Both the position numbers and the translations under genes were made by a program. Source: Pseudomonas sediminis (lineage in GTDB: Bacteria > Pseudomonadota > Gammaproteobacteria > Pseudomonadales > Pseudomonadaceae). From it: a DNA stretch of 64,000 bases. This document shows positions 52,132 through 61,783 of the stretch, piece by piece (within the stretch, counting starts at the first letter, position 1; each line of letters opens with the position of its first letter). A model generated the notes under the pieces. That model saw only the letters and a program-made list of their open reading frames with translations, did not search any database and was not told where the DNA came from. The stretch is from assembly GCF_002741105.1 (NCBI RefSeq), contig NZ_NIQU01000001.1, positions 992,001 to 1,056,000 of the forward strand. The letters run 5' to 3'.

Positions 52132-53714
52132 AGCTGCTTGCCGTTCGCCGTCTGCTGCGTATCCAGCGCGTGGTCATCCGCTATCAACTGGACGACCTGC
52201 TCCTCGAACTGCCGCTGCCATTCTGGCTGCGCGCACTGTCCTGGCTGCTGCCGTGGCGCTGGCTGCCGCGCAAACCGTCGCAACTGTCGCGCGGCGCACG
52301 CCTGCGCCTGGCGCTGGAAGACCTCGGACCTATCTTCATCAAGTTCGGCCAACTGCTGTCCACTCGCCGCGACCTGATGCCGCCAGACATCGCCGACGAA
52401 CTGGCGCGCCTGCAGGATCAGGTACCGCCGTTCCCCGAAGCCCAGGCCATCGCCCTGATCGAGCGTCAGCTCGGCGCACCGGTGAGCGAACTGTTCGCCC
52501 GCTTCGACAGCCAGCCGCTGGCCTCTGCCTCGGTCGCGCAGGTGCATGCCGCGCAGCTCAAGACCGGCGAGGAAGTGGTGGTCAAGGTCGTACGCCCAGG
52601 CCTCAAGCCGGTGATCCGCCAGGATCTGGCCTGGCTGTTCCTGATCGCCCGCATTGCCGAGAAGGCCTCGGCCGATGCCCGCCGCCTGCGCCCGGTGGAA
52701 GTGGTCAGCGACTACGAGAAGACCATCTTCGACGAGCTCGACCTGCTGCGCGAGGCGGCCAACGCCAGCCAACTGCGGCGCAATTTCGACGGTTCGCCGC
52801 TGCTCTACGTACCGCAGGTGTACTGGGACCTGTGCCGTCCGCAGGTGCTGGTGATGGAGCGCATCTATGGCATTCCGGTCACCGACCTGGCCACCCTGGC
52901 CGACCAGCGCACCGACATGAAGCTCCTGGCCGAGCGCGGCGTGGAGATTTTCTTCACCCAGGTGTTCCGCGACAGCTTCTTCCACGCCGACATGCACCCT
53001 GGCAACATCTTCGTCAGCACGCGCACGCCCTGGAGCCCGCAGTACATTGCCATCGACTGCGGCATCGTCGGCAGCCTTACCGACGAGGACCAAGACTACC
53101 TGGCGCGCAACCTGCTGGCTTTCTTCAAGCGTGACTACCGCAAGGTCGCGCAGTTGCACATCGACTCCGGCTGGGTGCCGGCGGAGACCAAGGTCAACGA
53201 GTTCGAGGCTGCCATCCGCACCGTCTGCGAGCCGATCTTCGAGCGGCCGCTGAAAGACATCTCCTTCGGCCAGTTGCTGCTGCGCCTGTTCCAGACCGCA
53301 CGGCGCTTCAACATGGAAGTGCAGCCGCAATTGGTGCTGCTGCAGAAGACCCTGCTCAACATCGAAGGCCTCGGCCGCCAGCTGTATCCAGACCTGGACC
53401 TGTGGAGCACCGCCCAGCCCTATCTCGAACGCTGGATGCGCGAACGCATCAGCCCGCTGCACCTGCTGCGCAATCTGCAGCAACAGGCCGAGCAGGTGCC
53501 GCACCTGTCGCAGATCGCCCGCGACACCCTGGAGCGCCTGCAGCGCTCGCAGCAACGCGAAGAGCAGCACCCCAGCAGCGACCGATGGCCACTACGCCTG
53601 CTCGGCGCCGCACTGATCGCTGCCGGTACCATTCAAGGCCTGGCACCGCTGCTGGCCGCCTGGCCCGCCTGGCTGATGGTCGGCGGCGGACTCTATCTGG
53701 TGCTGCGCCGATAG
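52128..53714 (+). CDS. ubiB: Ubiquinone biosynthesis kinase-like protein UbiB
   Basis: 528-residue atypical kinase of the ABC1/ADCK family. The KxGQ motif is in [12 protein letters not shown]; the nucleotide-binding Ala-rich loop is in [12 protein letters not shown]; catalytic [11 protein letters not shown] and the metal-binding DCGIVG follow. Two C-terminal hydrophobic segments (about 485-525) anchor it in the inner membrane. It is required for the ring hydroxylation steps in an unclear way. Last gene of ubiEJB. Confidence 0.95.
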   Translation: MKLLAVRRLLRIQRVVIRYQLDDLLLELPLPFWLRALSWLLPWRWLPRKPSQLSRGARLRLALEDLGPIFIKFGQLLSTRRDLMPPDIADELARLQDQVPPFPEAQAIALIERQLGAPVSELFARFDSQPLASASVAQVHAAQLKTGEEVVVKVVRPGLKPVIRQDLAWLFLIARIAEKASADARRLRPVEVVSDYEKTIFDELDLLREAANASQLRRNFDGSPLLYVPQVYWDLCRPQVLVMERIYGIPVTDLATLADQRTDMKLLAERGVEIFFTQVFRDSFFHADMHPGNIFVSTRTPWSPQYIAIDCGIVGSLTDEDQDYLARNLLAFFKRDYRKVAQLHIDSGWVPAETKVNEFEAAIRTVCEPIFERPLKDISFGQLLLRLFQTARRFNMEVQPQLVLLQKTLLNIEGLGRQLYPDLDLWSTAQPYLERWMRERISPLHLLRNLQQQAEQVPHLSQIARDTLERLQRSQQREEQHPSSDRWPLRLLGAALIAAGTIQGLAPLLAAWPAWLMVGGGLYLVLRR

Positions 53715-53751
53715 CCAGTTGGCCGCGGCACTGGCACACTTGGTGAATTCA

Positions 53752-53767
53752 CGGGCCCAAGGGCCCG
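53752..53767 (+). repeat. GC hairpin in the hisI leader
   Basis: CGGGCCC-AA-GGGCCCG, a perfect seven-base stem with a two-base loop, 18 bases before the hisI ATG. No U-run. Confidence 0.7.
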
Positions 53768-53784
53768 GCAGACTTGGAACACCG

Positions 53785-54183
53785 ATGAAAGATTGGCTCG
53801 ACGAAATCCACTGGAACGAAGACGGCCTGGTGCCAGCGATAGCCCAGGATTACCAGAGCGGCCGCATCCTGATGATGGCCTGGATGAACCGCGAATCCCT
53901 CGCTCTCACCGCCGCCGAGAACCGCGCCATCTACTGGTCGCGCTCACGTGGCAAGCTGTGGCGCAAGGGCGAAGAGTCCGGCCATGTGCAGAAGCTGCAC
54001 GAACTGCGCCTGGACTGCGACGCCGACGTCATCGTGCTGATGGTCGAGCAACTGGGCGGCATCGCCTGCCACACCGGTCGCGAGAGCTGCTTCTATCGCG
54101 TATACGAGAATGGCGACTGGAAAACCGTCGACGCCGTGCTGAAAGACCCGCACGCCATCTATGCAGGACACAGCCATGAGTGA
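53785..54183 (+). CDS. hisI: Phosphoribosyl-AMP cyclohydrolase
   Basis: Opens the adenine ring of PR-AMP in histidine synthesis (third step); 132 residues. Metal-binding cysteines and aspartates are in DCDADVI and [13 protein letters not shown]. The start is ATG 53785 (MKDWLDEI); 22 upstream residues in frame are not genuine. It is a single-domain HisI, unlike the fused HisIE of E. coli; hisE follows with an eight-base overlap. Confidence 0.96.
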   Translation: MKDWLDEIHWNEDGLVPAIAQDYQSGRILMMAWMNRESLALTAAENRAIYWSRSRGKLWRKGEESGHVQKLHELRLDCDADVIVLMVEQLGGIACHTGRESCFYRVYENGDWKTVDAVLKDPHAIYAGHSHE

Positions 54184-54511
54184 CACCCTGAGCCGCCTGG
54201 CCGAGGTACTGGAAGCGCGCAAGGGCGCAGCGGCCGACAGCTCCTATGTCGCCAGCCTTTATCACAAGGGCCTGAACAAGATTCTGGAAAAGGTCGGTGA
54301 GGAATCGGTGGAAACCATCCTCGCCGCCAAGGACGCCGCCACCAGCGGTGACTGCAAGGACCTGATCTACGAAACCGCCGATCTGTGGTTCCACAGCCTG
54401 GTCATGCTCGCCGCCCTCGGCCAGCATCCTCAGGCCGTGCTGGATGAACTGGATCGCCGTTTCGGCCTCTCCGGCCACGCGGAAAAAGCCGCGCGACCGC
54501 AATCCGAATAA
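54176..54511 (+). CDS. hisE: Phosphoribosyl-ATP pyrophosphatase
   Basis: Removes pyrophosphate from PR-ATP in the second step of histidine synthesis; 111 residues of the all-alpha MazG-like fold, with the metal-binding EEs in [16 protein letters not shown]. The start is ATG 54176 (AGGA seven bases upstream), which overlaps hisI; an in-frame ATG at 54161 is less likely. Confidence 0.95.
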   Translation: MSDTLSRLAEVLEARKGAAADSSYVASLYHKGLNKILEKVGEESVETILAAKDAATSGDCKDLIYETADLWFHSLVMLAALGQHPQAVLDELDRRFGLSGHAEKAARPQSE

Positions 54512-54533
54512 CTTTCACAACGGAGAACTCATC

Positions 54534-54767
54534 ATGGGTTTCGGCGGTATCAGCATCTGGCAACTCCTGATCATCCTGCTCATCGTGGTCATGCTTTTCG
54601 GTACCAAGCGCCTGAAAGGCCTGGGCTCGGATCTGGGCGACGCGATCAAGGGCTTCCGTAAATCGATGGATAGCAGCGAAGCTGAAAAGCCCGCCGTGGA
54701 AGAGCCCAAGGGCCAGACCATCGATGCCCAGGCACGCAAGGTCGAAGAGCCGGCGAAGAAAGACTAA
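54534..54767 (+). CDS. tatA: Sec-independent translocase subunit TatA
   Basis: 77-residue pore component. A short N-terminal helix ([18 protein letters not shown]) is followed by the FGTKRLK hinge and amphipathic helix [16 protein letters not shown]. It forms rings around twin-arginine substrates such as CynA of this window. 22 bases after hisE, with CGGAG upstream. Confidence 0.96.
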   Translation: MGFGGISIWQLLIILLIVVMLFGTKRLKGLGSDLGDAIKGFRKSMDSSEAEKPAVEEPKGQTIDAQARKVEEPAKKD

Positions 54768-54770
54768 GCC

Positions 54771-55115
54771 ATGTTCGACATCGGTTTTACCGAGCTATTA
54801 CTGGTCGGCCTCGTGGCTCTGGTGGTGCTCGGCCCTGAGCGCTTGCCCGGCGCCGTGCGCACGGCCAGCCTGTGGATCGGCCGGATCAAGCGCAGCTTCA
54901 ACTCGATCAAGGCCGAGGTGGAGCGCGAGATCGGTGCTGATGAAATTCGTCGCCAGCTGCACAACGAGCGGATTCTGGAGCTGGAGCGCGAGATGAAGGC
55001 GATGAAGCAGGACATTCTCGGCACCGGCAGCAGTAACAGCCCGCCAGCCGAGAACAGCGCCAAAGCGACCACCGAAACGGCCCAGAGCGTTCAGGACAAG
55101 AATCCCCAGCCATGA
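54771..55115 (+). CDS. tatB: Sec-independent translocase subunit TatB
   Basis: 114-residue receptor component: [26 protein letters not shown], with the conserved Glu8 and GPERLP motif, then an amphipathic helix and a charged Ser/Asn-rich tail. It works with TatC to bind RR signal peptides. Three bases after tatA; overlaps tatC by four. Confidence 0.96.
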   Translation: MFDIGFTELLLVGLVALVVLGPERLPGAVRTASLWIGRIKRSFNSIKAEVEREIGADEIRRQLHNERILELEREMKAMKQDILGTGSSNSPPAENSAKATTETAQSVQDKNPQP

Positions 55116-55912
55116 GCAATAATCCACAAGCCGACCAGGAAATGCCCCTGGTCTCGCACCTGGCCGAGCTGCGTACTCGCCTGTTGCGCTGTGTAGTGAT
55201 CATCCTGCTGATCTTCGCCGGCCTGTTCTACTTCGCTCAGGATATCTACGCTCTGGTAGCAGCGCCGCTGCGCGCCTACCTGCCGGAAGGCGCGACGATG
55301 ATCGCCACGGGCGTCGCCTCGCCGTTTCTCACGCCGTTCAAACTGACGCTGATGTGTGCGTTGTTTCTCGGTATGCCGGTGATCCTGCACCAGATCTGGG
55401 GCTTCATCGCGCCAGGGCTGTATACCCACGAACGGCGTATCGCGGTGCCACTACTGGTCTCCAGTATTTTCCTGTTCTATGCCGGCATGGCCTTCGCCTA
55501 CTTCGTGGTGTTCCCGATCATGTTCGGCTTCTTCGCCAGCGTGACGCCGGAAGGCGTGGCGATGATGACCGACATCGGCCAGTACTTGGACTTCGTCCTG
55601 ACCCTGTTCTTCGCCTTCGGCGTGGCATTCGAGATCCCCATCGCCACATTTCTGGTGATCTGGGTCGGGCTGGTAGACGTCGCCACACTGCGCAAGAGCC
55701 GCCCCTACGTGATCGTCGGCTGCTTCGTGGTCGGCATGGTGCTGACGCCGCCGGACGTGTTCTCGCAGACGCTGCTGGCAGTACCTATGTGGCTGCTGTT
55801 CGAGGCCGGCGTGCTGGCTGGTGCCATGGTCAAGCGCAAGCGCGACGAGGAACAGACCGAGGAAGAAGCCGAGGCCGAGCCCGAAGACCAACCACCCGCA
55901 CCACTACCGTGA
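55112..55912 (+). CDS. tatC: Sec-independent translocase subunit TatC
   Basis: 266-residue membrane protein with six predicted helices. It has the conserved cytoplasmic [11 protein letters not shown] near the N-terminus and FGVAFEIP before helix 5. It recognises the twin-arginine signal. The acidic C-terminus ([15 protein letters not shown]) is longer than in E. coli. Its stop overlaps the GTG of rsmE. Confidence 0.96.
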   Translation: MSNNPQADQEMPLVSHLAELRTRLLRCVVIILLIFAGLFYFAQDIYALVAAPLRAYLPEGATMIATGVASPFLTPFKLTLMCALFLGMPVILHQIWGFIAPGLYTHERRIAVPLLVSSIFLFYAGMAFAYFVVFPIMFGFFASVTPEGVAMMTDIGQYLDFVLTLFFAFGVAFEIPIATFLVIWVGLVDVATLRKSRPYVIVGCFVVGMVLTPPDVFSQTLLAVPMWLLFEAGVLAGAMVKRKRDEEQTEEEAEAEPEDQPPAPLP

Positions 55913-56619
55913 ATCTGCTGCTGCTGGAAGACGCCGACTTCGTCGACGGCGACCGGGTGCGTCTCAGTGGCAGGCGCCTGAAGCATCTGCATGAAGTGCA
56001 TCGCGCCGAAACCGGTGACCGCCTGCGCGTCGGTCGCCTTGACGGCTTGATGGGCGAAGGTCGACTGATCGCTCTGGATGCCGAGCACGCCGAACTGCAG
56101 GTCAGCCTCGACCAACCCCCACCGGCCAAGCTGCCGCTGACGCTGATCCTCGCCCTGCCCCGCCCGAAGATGCTCAAGCGCGTGCTGCAAACCGTTAGCG
56201 CCATGGGCGTACCGCGCTTGGTGCTGGTCAACAGCTATCGCGTGGAGAAGAGCTTCTGGCAGACGCCATTTCTCGAGGCCGAGGCCATTCGCGAACAACT
56301 GATTCTGGGCCTGGAACAGGCGCGTGATACGGTGCTGCCCGAGGTGAGCATCGAGAAACGCTTCAAGCCCTTCGTCGAGGATCGCCTGCCGGCGTTGGCA
56401 GCAGGCACGCTCGGCCTGACCGGCCACCCCGGTGATTACCCATCATGCCCGCGTGCAGTAGAGGAACCAGTGACCCTGGCCATCGGCCCGGAAGGTGGCT
56501 GGATTCCCTACGAAGTCGAGCTGCTGCGTGAAGCCGCAGGCCTGCAGCCGGTGCAACTCGGCGAGAGAATCTTGCGAGTGGAGACGGCCGTGCCGGCGTT
56601 GCTGGCCAGATTATTTTGA
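55909..56619 (+). CDS. rsmE: 16S rRNA m3U1498 methyltransferase
   Basis: SPOUT-class enzyme, 236 residues, that methylates U1498 of 16S rRNA. An N-terminal PUA-like domain precedes the knotted SAM-binding motifs LAIGPEGGW and [11 protein letters not shown]. The GTG start at 55909 overlaps the tatC stop. A much longer in-frame open stretch back to 55354 is an artefact of tatC. Convergent with the RDD gene. Confidence 0.94.
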   Translation: MNLLLLEDADFVDGDRVRLSGRRLKHLHEVHRAETGDRLRVGRLDGLMGEGRLIALDAEHAELQVSLDQPPPAKLPLTLILALPRPKMLKRVLQTVSAMGVPRLVLVNSYRVEKSFWQTPFLEAEAIREQLILGLEQARDTVLPEVSIEKRFKPFVEDRLPALAAGTLGLTGHPGDYPSCPRAVEEPVTLAIGPEGGWIPYEVELLREAAGLQPVQLGERILRVETAVPALLARLF

Positions 56620-56681
56620 TGCCCTGAGCGGTAGATAAGCTCCGAGTCATCCACTCTAGAAGCCGTAGCCTTTACTACGAC

Positions 56682-57236
56682 TCAGGTAACAGCATCTGAA
56701 GCCTGATCCGACATATCGCAGTGATCCTCCCGCAGCGCCAAGGGCATACGCAGAATGACCAAAGTGCCAGCAACGCGATCGTGCAGCCCCTGCTTGCGCT
56801 TATCCACTGTCATCCAGACAGCCAACAAGAGAAAGGCATAGCCACCAAGCACGACAATCAATGCCACGAAAACCAAATAGCGTAGAGCCAGCCGCCACCA
56901 CAGCGGTCGCTCTAATGTGCGAGCGTCCACCAGTTCGGCGCTAACGGCCCTCATTCCTGGGGTCTTACCCCAAAGGTGCCAACAGAACAGAAAATAGACT
57001 GGCCCCGACAGCACTAGCGCTACTTTGCTCAGCAGAGCGAACAGACCGCCATAACCGGTGGTGAAATGCATCAACAATGCCGCGCCCAGAATACCTGCAA
57101 CCGACAGAATTGTTACCGAAAGGAAATCCAGTAAAGCGCCAGCCCCGCGGTCGAGGATACCTACAAGTTGGTACTGCTGCCCAGAGCCTTGGTGCTCATA
57201 GGTAAAACGATTGATACGGCGGTCGTCCATTCCCAT
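56682..57236 (-). CDS. RDD-family membrane protein
   Basis: 184-residue membrane protein with the RDD signature in modified form: DRGAGALLDF in the first helix, WGKTPGMR in the loop, and a third helix followed by WMTVDKRKQGLHDRVAGT. Three to four hydrophobic segments. RDD proteins are linked to ion handling in some bacteria, but the role is generally unknown. Two ATGs, 57236 and 57230, are plausible. It appears less GC-rich than its neighbours. Confidence 0.82.
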   Translation of the reverse strand: MGMDDRRINRFTYEHQGSGQQYQLVGILDRGAGALLDFLSVTILSVAGILGAALLMHFTTGYGGLFALLSKVALVLSGPVYFLFCWHLWGKTPGMRAVSAELVDARTLERPLWWRLALRYLVFVALIVVLGGYAFLLLAVWMTVDKRKQGLHDRVAGTLVILRMPLALREDHCDMSDQASDAVT

Positions 57237-57269
57237 TCACTCTCATTTTTGGAACATATCTGCTGATAC

Positions 57270-57707
57270 TCAAACCTCCAACAGGAAGGTCACCGGCCCA
57301 TCGTTGACCAAGTGCACCTGCATATTGGCGCCGAAGCGCCCGGTGGCGACCTGCGGGTGCTGGGCCTTGGCCATTTCGACCAAACCGTCGAACAGAGCAG
57401 CACCTTGCGCAGGCGGTGCAGCGCTGGAGAAGCTGGGGCGCATGCCGCTCTTGGTGTCAGCCGCCAATGTGAACTGCGAGACCAGCAACAGGCCACCCTG
57501 CATATCCGTCAGCGAACGATTCATCTTGCCCGCTTCATCGCTGAACACGCGGTAGTTCAGCAGCTTGTGCAGCGCGCGCGACAGACTGGCCTGATCGTCC
57601 TGCGGTTCGATGCCGACCAGCGCCAGCAGGCCCTGATCGATGCGCCCGACCACTTCCCCTTCCACCTCCACCCGCGCCTCAGTGACGCGCTGGATCAGCA
57701 GCTTCAC
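57270..57707 (-). CDS. dtd: D-aminoacyl-tRNA deacylase
   Basis: 145-residue proofreading enzyme that removes D-amino acids from tRNA. The two active-site motifs SQFTLAAD and, near the C-terminus, NDGPVTF are intact. Its start overlaps the pip stop by four bases (ATGA), the usual pip-dtd arrangement in Pseudomonas. Confidence 0.96.
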   Translation of the reverse strand: MKLLIQRVTEARVEVEGEVVGRIDQGLLALVGIEPQDDQASLSRALHKLLNYRVFSDEAGKMNRSLTDMQGGLLLVSQFTLAADTKSGMRPSFSSAAPPAQGAALFDGLVEMAKAQHPQVATGRFGANMQVHLVNDGPVTFLLEV

Positions 57708-58675
57708 GCATCCTCCGGCGGCAGGTCGAGCAGGCGTCGCGACAGCTCATCCGCGGCGCGCACCAGGGCATCGGTAATGCCGGGCTCAGCTGCAGAGTGC
57801 CCGGCATCACGGATGATCTGCAGCTCGCTGTTGGGCCATGCCTGATGCAGCGCCCAGGCATTATCCAGCGGGCAGATCACGTCGTATCGGCCATGCACGA
57901 TGATGCCCGGCAGGTGGGCGATCTTCGGCATGTCACGGAGCAACTGGTTGGGTTCGAGAAAGGCGTCGTTAACGAAGTAGTGGCATTCGATGCGGGCGAT
58001 GGACAGTGCGCGATGGGCATCGCTGAATCGGTCGACCACCTGGCTGTTGGGACGCAAGGTGGCGGTGCGCCCCTCCCAGGTGGACCAGGCCTTGGCCGCA
58101 TGCATCTGGGCGATCTGGTCGGCACCGGTCAGGCGTTTGTAGAAGGCCTGTATCAGGTCGCCGCGCTCCTCCGCCGGGATGGGCGCCACGTAATCTTCCC
58201 AATAATCAGGAAACAGGCGGCTGGCGCCCTCCTGATAGAACCAGCTGAGCTCCTGCGGCCGGCACAGGAAGATGCCGCGCAGGATCAACCCATGCACGCG
58301 CTGCGGATGCGTCTGCGCATAAGCCAGCGCCAGGGTGGAACCCCAGGAGCCGCCGAACAGCACGAACTTGTCGATGCCCAGGTGCTCGCGAATACGCTCG
58401 ATATCGGCGATCAACGCCTGGGTGGTGTTGTTCTCCAGGCTCGCGTGCGGCGTGGAGCGGCCGCAGCCACGCTGGTCGAAGGTGACGATGCGATACAGAG
58501 CAGGATCGAAGTAGCGGCGGCTGGCCGCATCGCAGCCGGCGCCAGGGCCACCATGGATGAACAGTACCGGCAACCCATCCGCAGAGCCGCTCTCGTCGAC
58601 GTAAAGCACGTGCGGTTGCTCGACCGCCAGCTCATGGCGGGCGTAGGGTTTGATCTCCGGATACAAAGTCTGCAT
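57704..58675 (-). CDS. pip: Proline iminopeptidase
   Basis: 323-residue alpha/beta hydrolase that releases N-terminal proline from peptides. The nucleophile Ser is in [10 protein letters not shown]; oxyanion HGGPGAG and the His in RDAGHSA complete the active site. AGGAG precedes ATG 58675. It is divergent from the small lipoprotein gene at 58754. Confidence 0.95.
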   Translation of the reverse strand: MQTLYPEIKPYARHELAVEQPHVLYVDESGSADGLPVLFIHGGPGAGCDAASRRYFDPALYRIVTFDQRGCGRSTPHASLENNTTQALIADIERIREHLGIDKFVLFGGSWGSTLALAYAQTHPQRVHGLILRGIFLCRPQELSWFYQEGASRLFPDYWEDYVAPIPAEERGDLIQAFYKRLTGADQIAQMHAAKAWSTWEGRTATLRPNSQVVDRFSDAHRALSIARIECHYFVNDAFLEPNQLLRDMPKIAHLPGIIVHGRYDVICPLDNAWALHQAWPNSELQIIRDAGHSAAEPGITDALVRAADELSRRLLDLPPEDA

Positions 58676-58753
58676 GGTTGGCTCCTGTTGGCTGGGCTAC
58701 AACTGCCGTGTTCCACTCTGCCCGGCATCATAACCATGAAAAGGAAGTTCAGC

Positions 58754-59191
58754 ATGTCGATGCGTCATCTGGCTTGGTCGCTGTTTATGTCCTTCACCCT
58801 TCTGCTCGCCGGCTGCGGTGGTCGTGACGACCCACAGGCAGCGCTGGAGGCGGCCGTACAGCAGTTGCAGGACAATATCGAGGCCAAGAGCACCGGTGCG
58901 GTGCTGGACCTGCTACATGATGATTTCCTGGCCCGCCAGGAGCTGGACCGTGAATGGGCCAAACGCACCATGACCCTGCTGTTCCTGCGCCACAAGAACA
59001 TCAAGGTCATCGCACTGGGCAAGAACAGCTGGATCGACTCGGCAATCAGCAGCAAGGGTTATACCGAAGCGCAGGTGGGTCTTAGCGGCGCCGAAGGGTT
59101 GATTCCCGACAGCGCGCGGCACTACTCGGTGAAGCTGGAATGGTGGCTGGACGGCAACGAGTGGAAACTCGCGCGACTGGACTGGGAGTGA
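58754..59191 (+). CDS. Lipoprotein, possibly NTF2-like
   Basis: 145-residue predicted lipoprotein with signal peptide MRHLAWSLFMSFTLLLAGC; the lipidated Cys is residue 21. The mature part (ALEAAVQQLQDNIEAKSTGAVLDLLHDDF, then beta strands ending WWLDGNEWKLARLDW) has the cone-like pattern of NTF2/SnoaL folds, but no catalytic residues can be named. Start chosen at ATG 58754, with AAGGA before it; ATG 58736 is an alternative. The repeat at 59196 follows. Confidence 0.78.
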   Translation: MSMRHLAWSLFMSFTLLLAGCGGRDDPQAALEAAVQQLQDNIEAKSTGAVLDLLHDDFLARQELDREWAKRTMTLLFLRHKNIKVIALGKNSWIDSAISSKGYTEAQVGLSGAEGLIPDSARHYSVKLEWWLDGNEWKLARLDWE

Positions 59192-59195
59192 AAGC

Positions 59196-59255
59196 GTAGC
59201 CCGGATGCAATCCGGGAAATCCAGGGCAGACATCCCCGGATTGCATCCGGGCTAC
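59196..59255. repeat. Inverted repeat GTAGCCCGGATGCA family, copy 2
   Basis: GTAGCCCGGATGCAATCCGGG and its complement (59236-59255) with a 20-base centre, between convergent genes. It matches copy 1 at 42680-42735 in arms, not in centre. Confidence 0.8.
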
Positions 59256-59262
59256 AGTTGGA

Positions 59263-59805
59263 TCAATCGGGCTGGCGCCAGATCAGATCCGAGGTCACGT
59301 AACCCTGCTCACGCGCCACGCTGAGCAGCTTGTCGCGGGTTTCCTGATCGATCTCCGGGGTGCGTGACAGCAGCCACAGGTACTTGTGCTTCGGGTGGCC
59401 GACCAGCGCTACACGATAATCCTCGTCGTGGTAGATCACCCAGTAGTCGCCCTTGATCGGTAGCAACTTGCTGGCCCAGTTATCGAAGCGCACCCAGAGT
59501 TTGTCGGTCTTTCCTTCGACCTGTGGCTCGGCGACGCCCTTGGCCTCGATCCATTCACCGTCCTTATCACGGCAGCGGTTGGTGACGTCGATGCGCCCGT
59601 CGTCACGCAAACCGTAGTGCGCTTCGGACTGCGCGCAGTTGCGCTGAAAGAACATCGGCAGGCGCGCCAGCTCGTACCAGGTGCCCTGGTAGCGCTGCAG
59701 GTCGACCTGCATGGTCTGTGGTGGCGGCTTCTGAATGCTGCCGGTACCGGAGTTGGCGCAGCCGGCGAGGGCGAGAATGGCACTGGCGATTAGGATCGAA
59801 CGCAT
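59263..59805 (-). CDS. Outer-membrane lipocalin (Blc-like)
   Basis: 180-residue lipoprotein. The lipobox is LALAGC (Cys16). The lipocalin GxW motif is in YQGTWYELARLP, and the barrel ends in LWLLSRTPE. Bacterial Blc proteins bind lysophospholipids at the outer membrane. AGGAG precedes ATG 59805. The next gene upstream, 12 bases away, also encodes a lipoprotein, so the two are likely co-transcribed. Confidence 0.92.
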   Translation of the reverse strand: MRSILIASAILALAGCANSGTGSIQKPPPQTMQVDLQRYQGTWYELARLPMFFQRNCAQSEAHYGLRDDGRIDVTNRCRDKDGEWIEAKGVAEPQVEGKTDKLWVRFDNWASKLLPIKGDYWVIYHDEDYRVALVGHPKHKYLWLLSRTPEIDQETRDKLLSVAREQGYVTSDLIWRQPD

Positions 59806-59817
59806 GGAGGCTCCTGT

Positions 59818-60069
59818 TTACTTGAGTCCCTTACCGGAGAACAGCATGACCTTGTCCCCGGCGTACTGGACGCTGATATAGGCCTTGTCGTCGCCCCAGG
59901 TGCAACTGGTCATCCCCAACGCACCGGCACATTCGCGGGGCGCGCCGAGCAGGCTTTCCACCTCCTGCTTGCTCATACCGGCTTTGAGCTTGGAGTAGTT
60001 TTCCTGATTGACCTTGCCGCAAGCGGCGAGCAGGCAACAGGCGAGCAACGCGACGATACGCATCGACAT
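59818..60069 (-). CDS. Small lipoprotein of the DUF3862/SmpA-like fold
   Basis: 83-residue lipoprotein; lipobox LLAAC (Cys17). The mature part KLKAGMSKQEVESLLGAPREC is the pattern of the OmlA/SmpA-like beta-alpha fold, closest to DUF3862. Two further cysteines (in RECAG and SCTWG) may form a disulfide. Function unknown. AGGAG lies eight bases before ATG 60069. Confidence 0.8.
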   Translation of the reverse strand: MSMRIVALLACCLLAACGKVNQENYSKLKAGMSKQEVESLLGAPRECAGALGMTSCTWGDDKAYISVQYAGDKVMLFSGKGLK

Positions 60070-60138
60070 GGATGAAGCTCCTGATGGGAAGGTGCCAGCA
60101 AGCTTGGCATAGCCGGCGACGACTTGCCCGCTTGGAGT

Positions 60139-60741
60139 TCAGAAACGCGAGCCGGGTTCCCGCAGGAAGGCCAGCTCTTCGTCGCTGGATGCGCGACCGA
60201 GAATCGCATTGCGATGGGGAAAACGACCGAAGCGAGCGATCACGCGCTGATGGCGCTCGGCGTAATCGAGGAAATTAGCGAACAATGGACGCTCATTGGC
60301 AGCGGCTTCGCTGAGCAGATCAGCAAACAGTTCAACCGCACGCTTCTGCAACGGCAGATCTTCGGCGTGCTCGAAGACCAGATAGGCAAAGACACGCTGG
60401 ATCGGCGTCAGCCGGCGGTCCCAGCCGCGCTCCAGACCATCGCGCAGCAGCGGGCGAGCCCGTTGGTCTCCCGCAAATGCGCGTGGTGTGTCGCGAAAGA
60501 TCATGCGCGGCAGTTGATCAAGCAGGATCAGTTGCGCCAGCCAGCCCTGCGGATCGTCCGCCCAGCCTTGCAGCTCGCCAATCAGTGCCTGCTCGACCCA
60601 CGCGCCGAAGCGCACCTCGGCTTCACGGTCCTGGCTGTCACGCTTGCCGAACCACAACGCCTGGCGCGCCGCAGCCACCTCGGTGGCGGTGCCGTGATCA
60701 ACACCGAACCACCAGTCGAGCAGCGGCTGCCAGGCCTGCAT
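60139..60741 (-). CDS. DUF924 family protein
   Basis: 200-residue all-helical, TPR-like protein of DUF924. The family signature is seen in LWFGKRDSQDREAEVRFG, LILLDQLPRMIFRDTPRAFA and the C-terminal FPHRNAILGR. Function unknown. Its ATG overlaps the fbp stop by one base, so it is translationally coupled to fbp. Confidence 0.9.
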   Translation of the reverse strand: MQAWQPLLDWWFGVDHGTATEVAAARQALWFGKRDSQDREAEVRFGAWVEQALIGELQGWADDPQGWLAQLILLDQLPRMIFRDTPRAFAGDQRARPLLRDGLERGWDRRLTPIQRVFAYLVFEHAEDLPLQKRAVELFADLLSEAAANERPLFANFLDYAERHQRVIARFGRFPHRNAILGRASSDEELAFLREPGSRF

Positions 60742-61748
60742 CAGCTGCGATGGTACGCGGTGATGCGCAGCACTTCTTCCTTGGAGCCAAGGTACACCGG
60801 TACACGCTGGTGCAGGGAAGTGGGCTGGATATCGAGAATGCGCTGGCTACCGTCGGTTGCAGCGCCGCCAGCCTGCTCGATGATCATCGACATCGGGTTG
60901 GCCTCGTACATCAGGCGCAGCTTACCCGGCTTGTCCGGCTCGCGAGCATCGCGCGGGTACATGAACACGCCGCCACGGGTGAGGATGCGATGCACATCGG
61001 CCACCATCGAGGCGATCCAGCGCATGTTGTAGTTACGCCCCAGTGGCCCGGTTTCACCGGCCAGCAGCTCGGAAACGTAACGCTGCACCGGGGCTTCCCA
61101 GTGGCGCTGGTTGGACATGTTGATGGCGAATTCCTTGGTCGACTCCGGCACCTTGATGTTGTCGTGGGTGAGCACGAAGCTGCCGAGTTCACGATCCAGA
61201 GTGAAGCCCTTCACGCCGTCGCCGAGGGTCAGCATCAGCATGGTCTGCGGGCCATAGATGGCGTAGCCGGCCGCGACCTGCTGAGTGCCCGGCTGGAGGA
61301 AGGCCTCCTCGCCCAGGTCGCCGGTCTGGCCATTGCGCTCAGGGCAACGCAGCACGGAGAAGATGGTGCCGACCGAAACGTTGACGTCGATGTTGCTGGA
61401 GCCGTCCAGCGGGTCGAATACCAGCAGGTAGGCACCTTTCGGATACTTGCCGGGGATCTGGTAGGCGTTGTCCATTTCCTCGGACGCCATGCCGGCCAGG
61501 TGGCCGCCCCACTCGTTGGCTTCGAGCAGAATCTCGTTGGAAATCACATCGAGCTTCTTCTGCACTTCGCCCTGCACGTTTTCGCTGTCCAGGCTGCCCA
61601 GCACGCCGCCGAGGGCGCCCTTGGACACCTGATGGCTGATCGCCTTACAGGCCCGCGCCACGACTTCGATAAGGAAACGCAGGTCGGCCGGGGTGTTATG
61701 GCTGCGAGTCTGCTCGATCAGGTAGCGGCTCAGGGTGACGCGGGACAT
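60741..61748 (-). CDS. fbp: Fructose-1,6-bisphosphatase, class I
   Basis: 335-residue gluconeogenic enzyme. The metal and phosphate site is [12 protein letters not shown]; the substrate-binding segment is [19 protein letters not shown]. Length and motifs are standard for the class. GGAG precedes ATG 61748. It stands 35 bases downstream of the diguanylate cyclase gene and could be in its transcript. Confidence 0.97.
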   Translation of the reverse strand: MSRVTLSRYLIEQTRSHNTPADLRFLIEVVARACKAISHQVSKGALGGVLGSLDSENVQGEVQKKLDVISNEILLEANEWGGHLAGMASEEMDNAYQIPGKYPKGAYLLVFDPLDGSSNIDVNVSVGTIFSVLRCPERNGQTGDLGEEAFLQPGTQQVAAGYAIYGPQTMLMLTLGDGVKGFTLDRELGSFVLTHDNIKVPESTKEFAINMSNQRHWEAPVQRYVSELLAGETGPLGRNYNMRWIASMVADVHRILTRGGVFMYPRDAREPDKPGKLRLMYEANPMSMIIEQAGGAATDGSQRILDIQPTSLHQRVPVYLGSKEEVLRITAYHRS

Positions 61749-61783
61749 GGACGGCTCCGGAAAGGGGAAAAATCGCGCGCAGT

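Noticed and set aside
51806..53570. Long alternative frames within ubiJ-ubiB on both strands
   Set aside because: Compositionally biased (Arg, Ala, Pro or Val, Leu, Gln rich) and covered by confident UbiJ and UbiB.
55354..55908. N-terminal extension of RsmE through tatC
   Set aside because: Open only because of composition; RsmE begins at GTG 55909 with the expected length and first residues.
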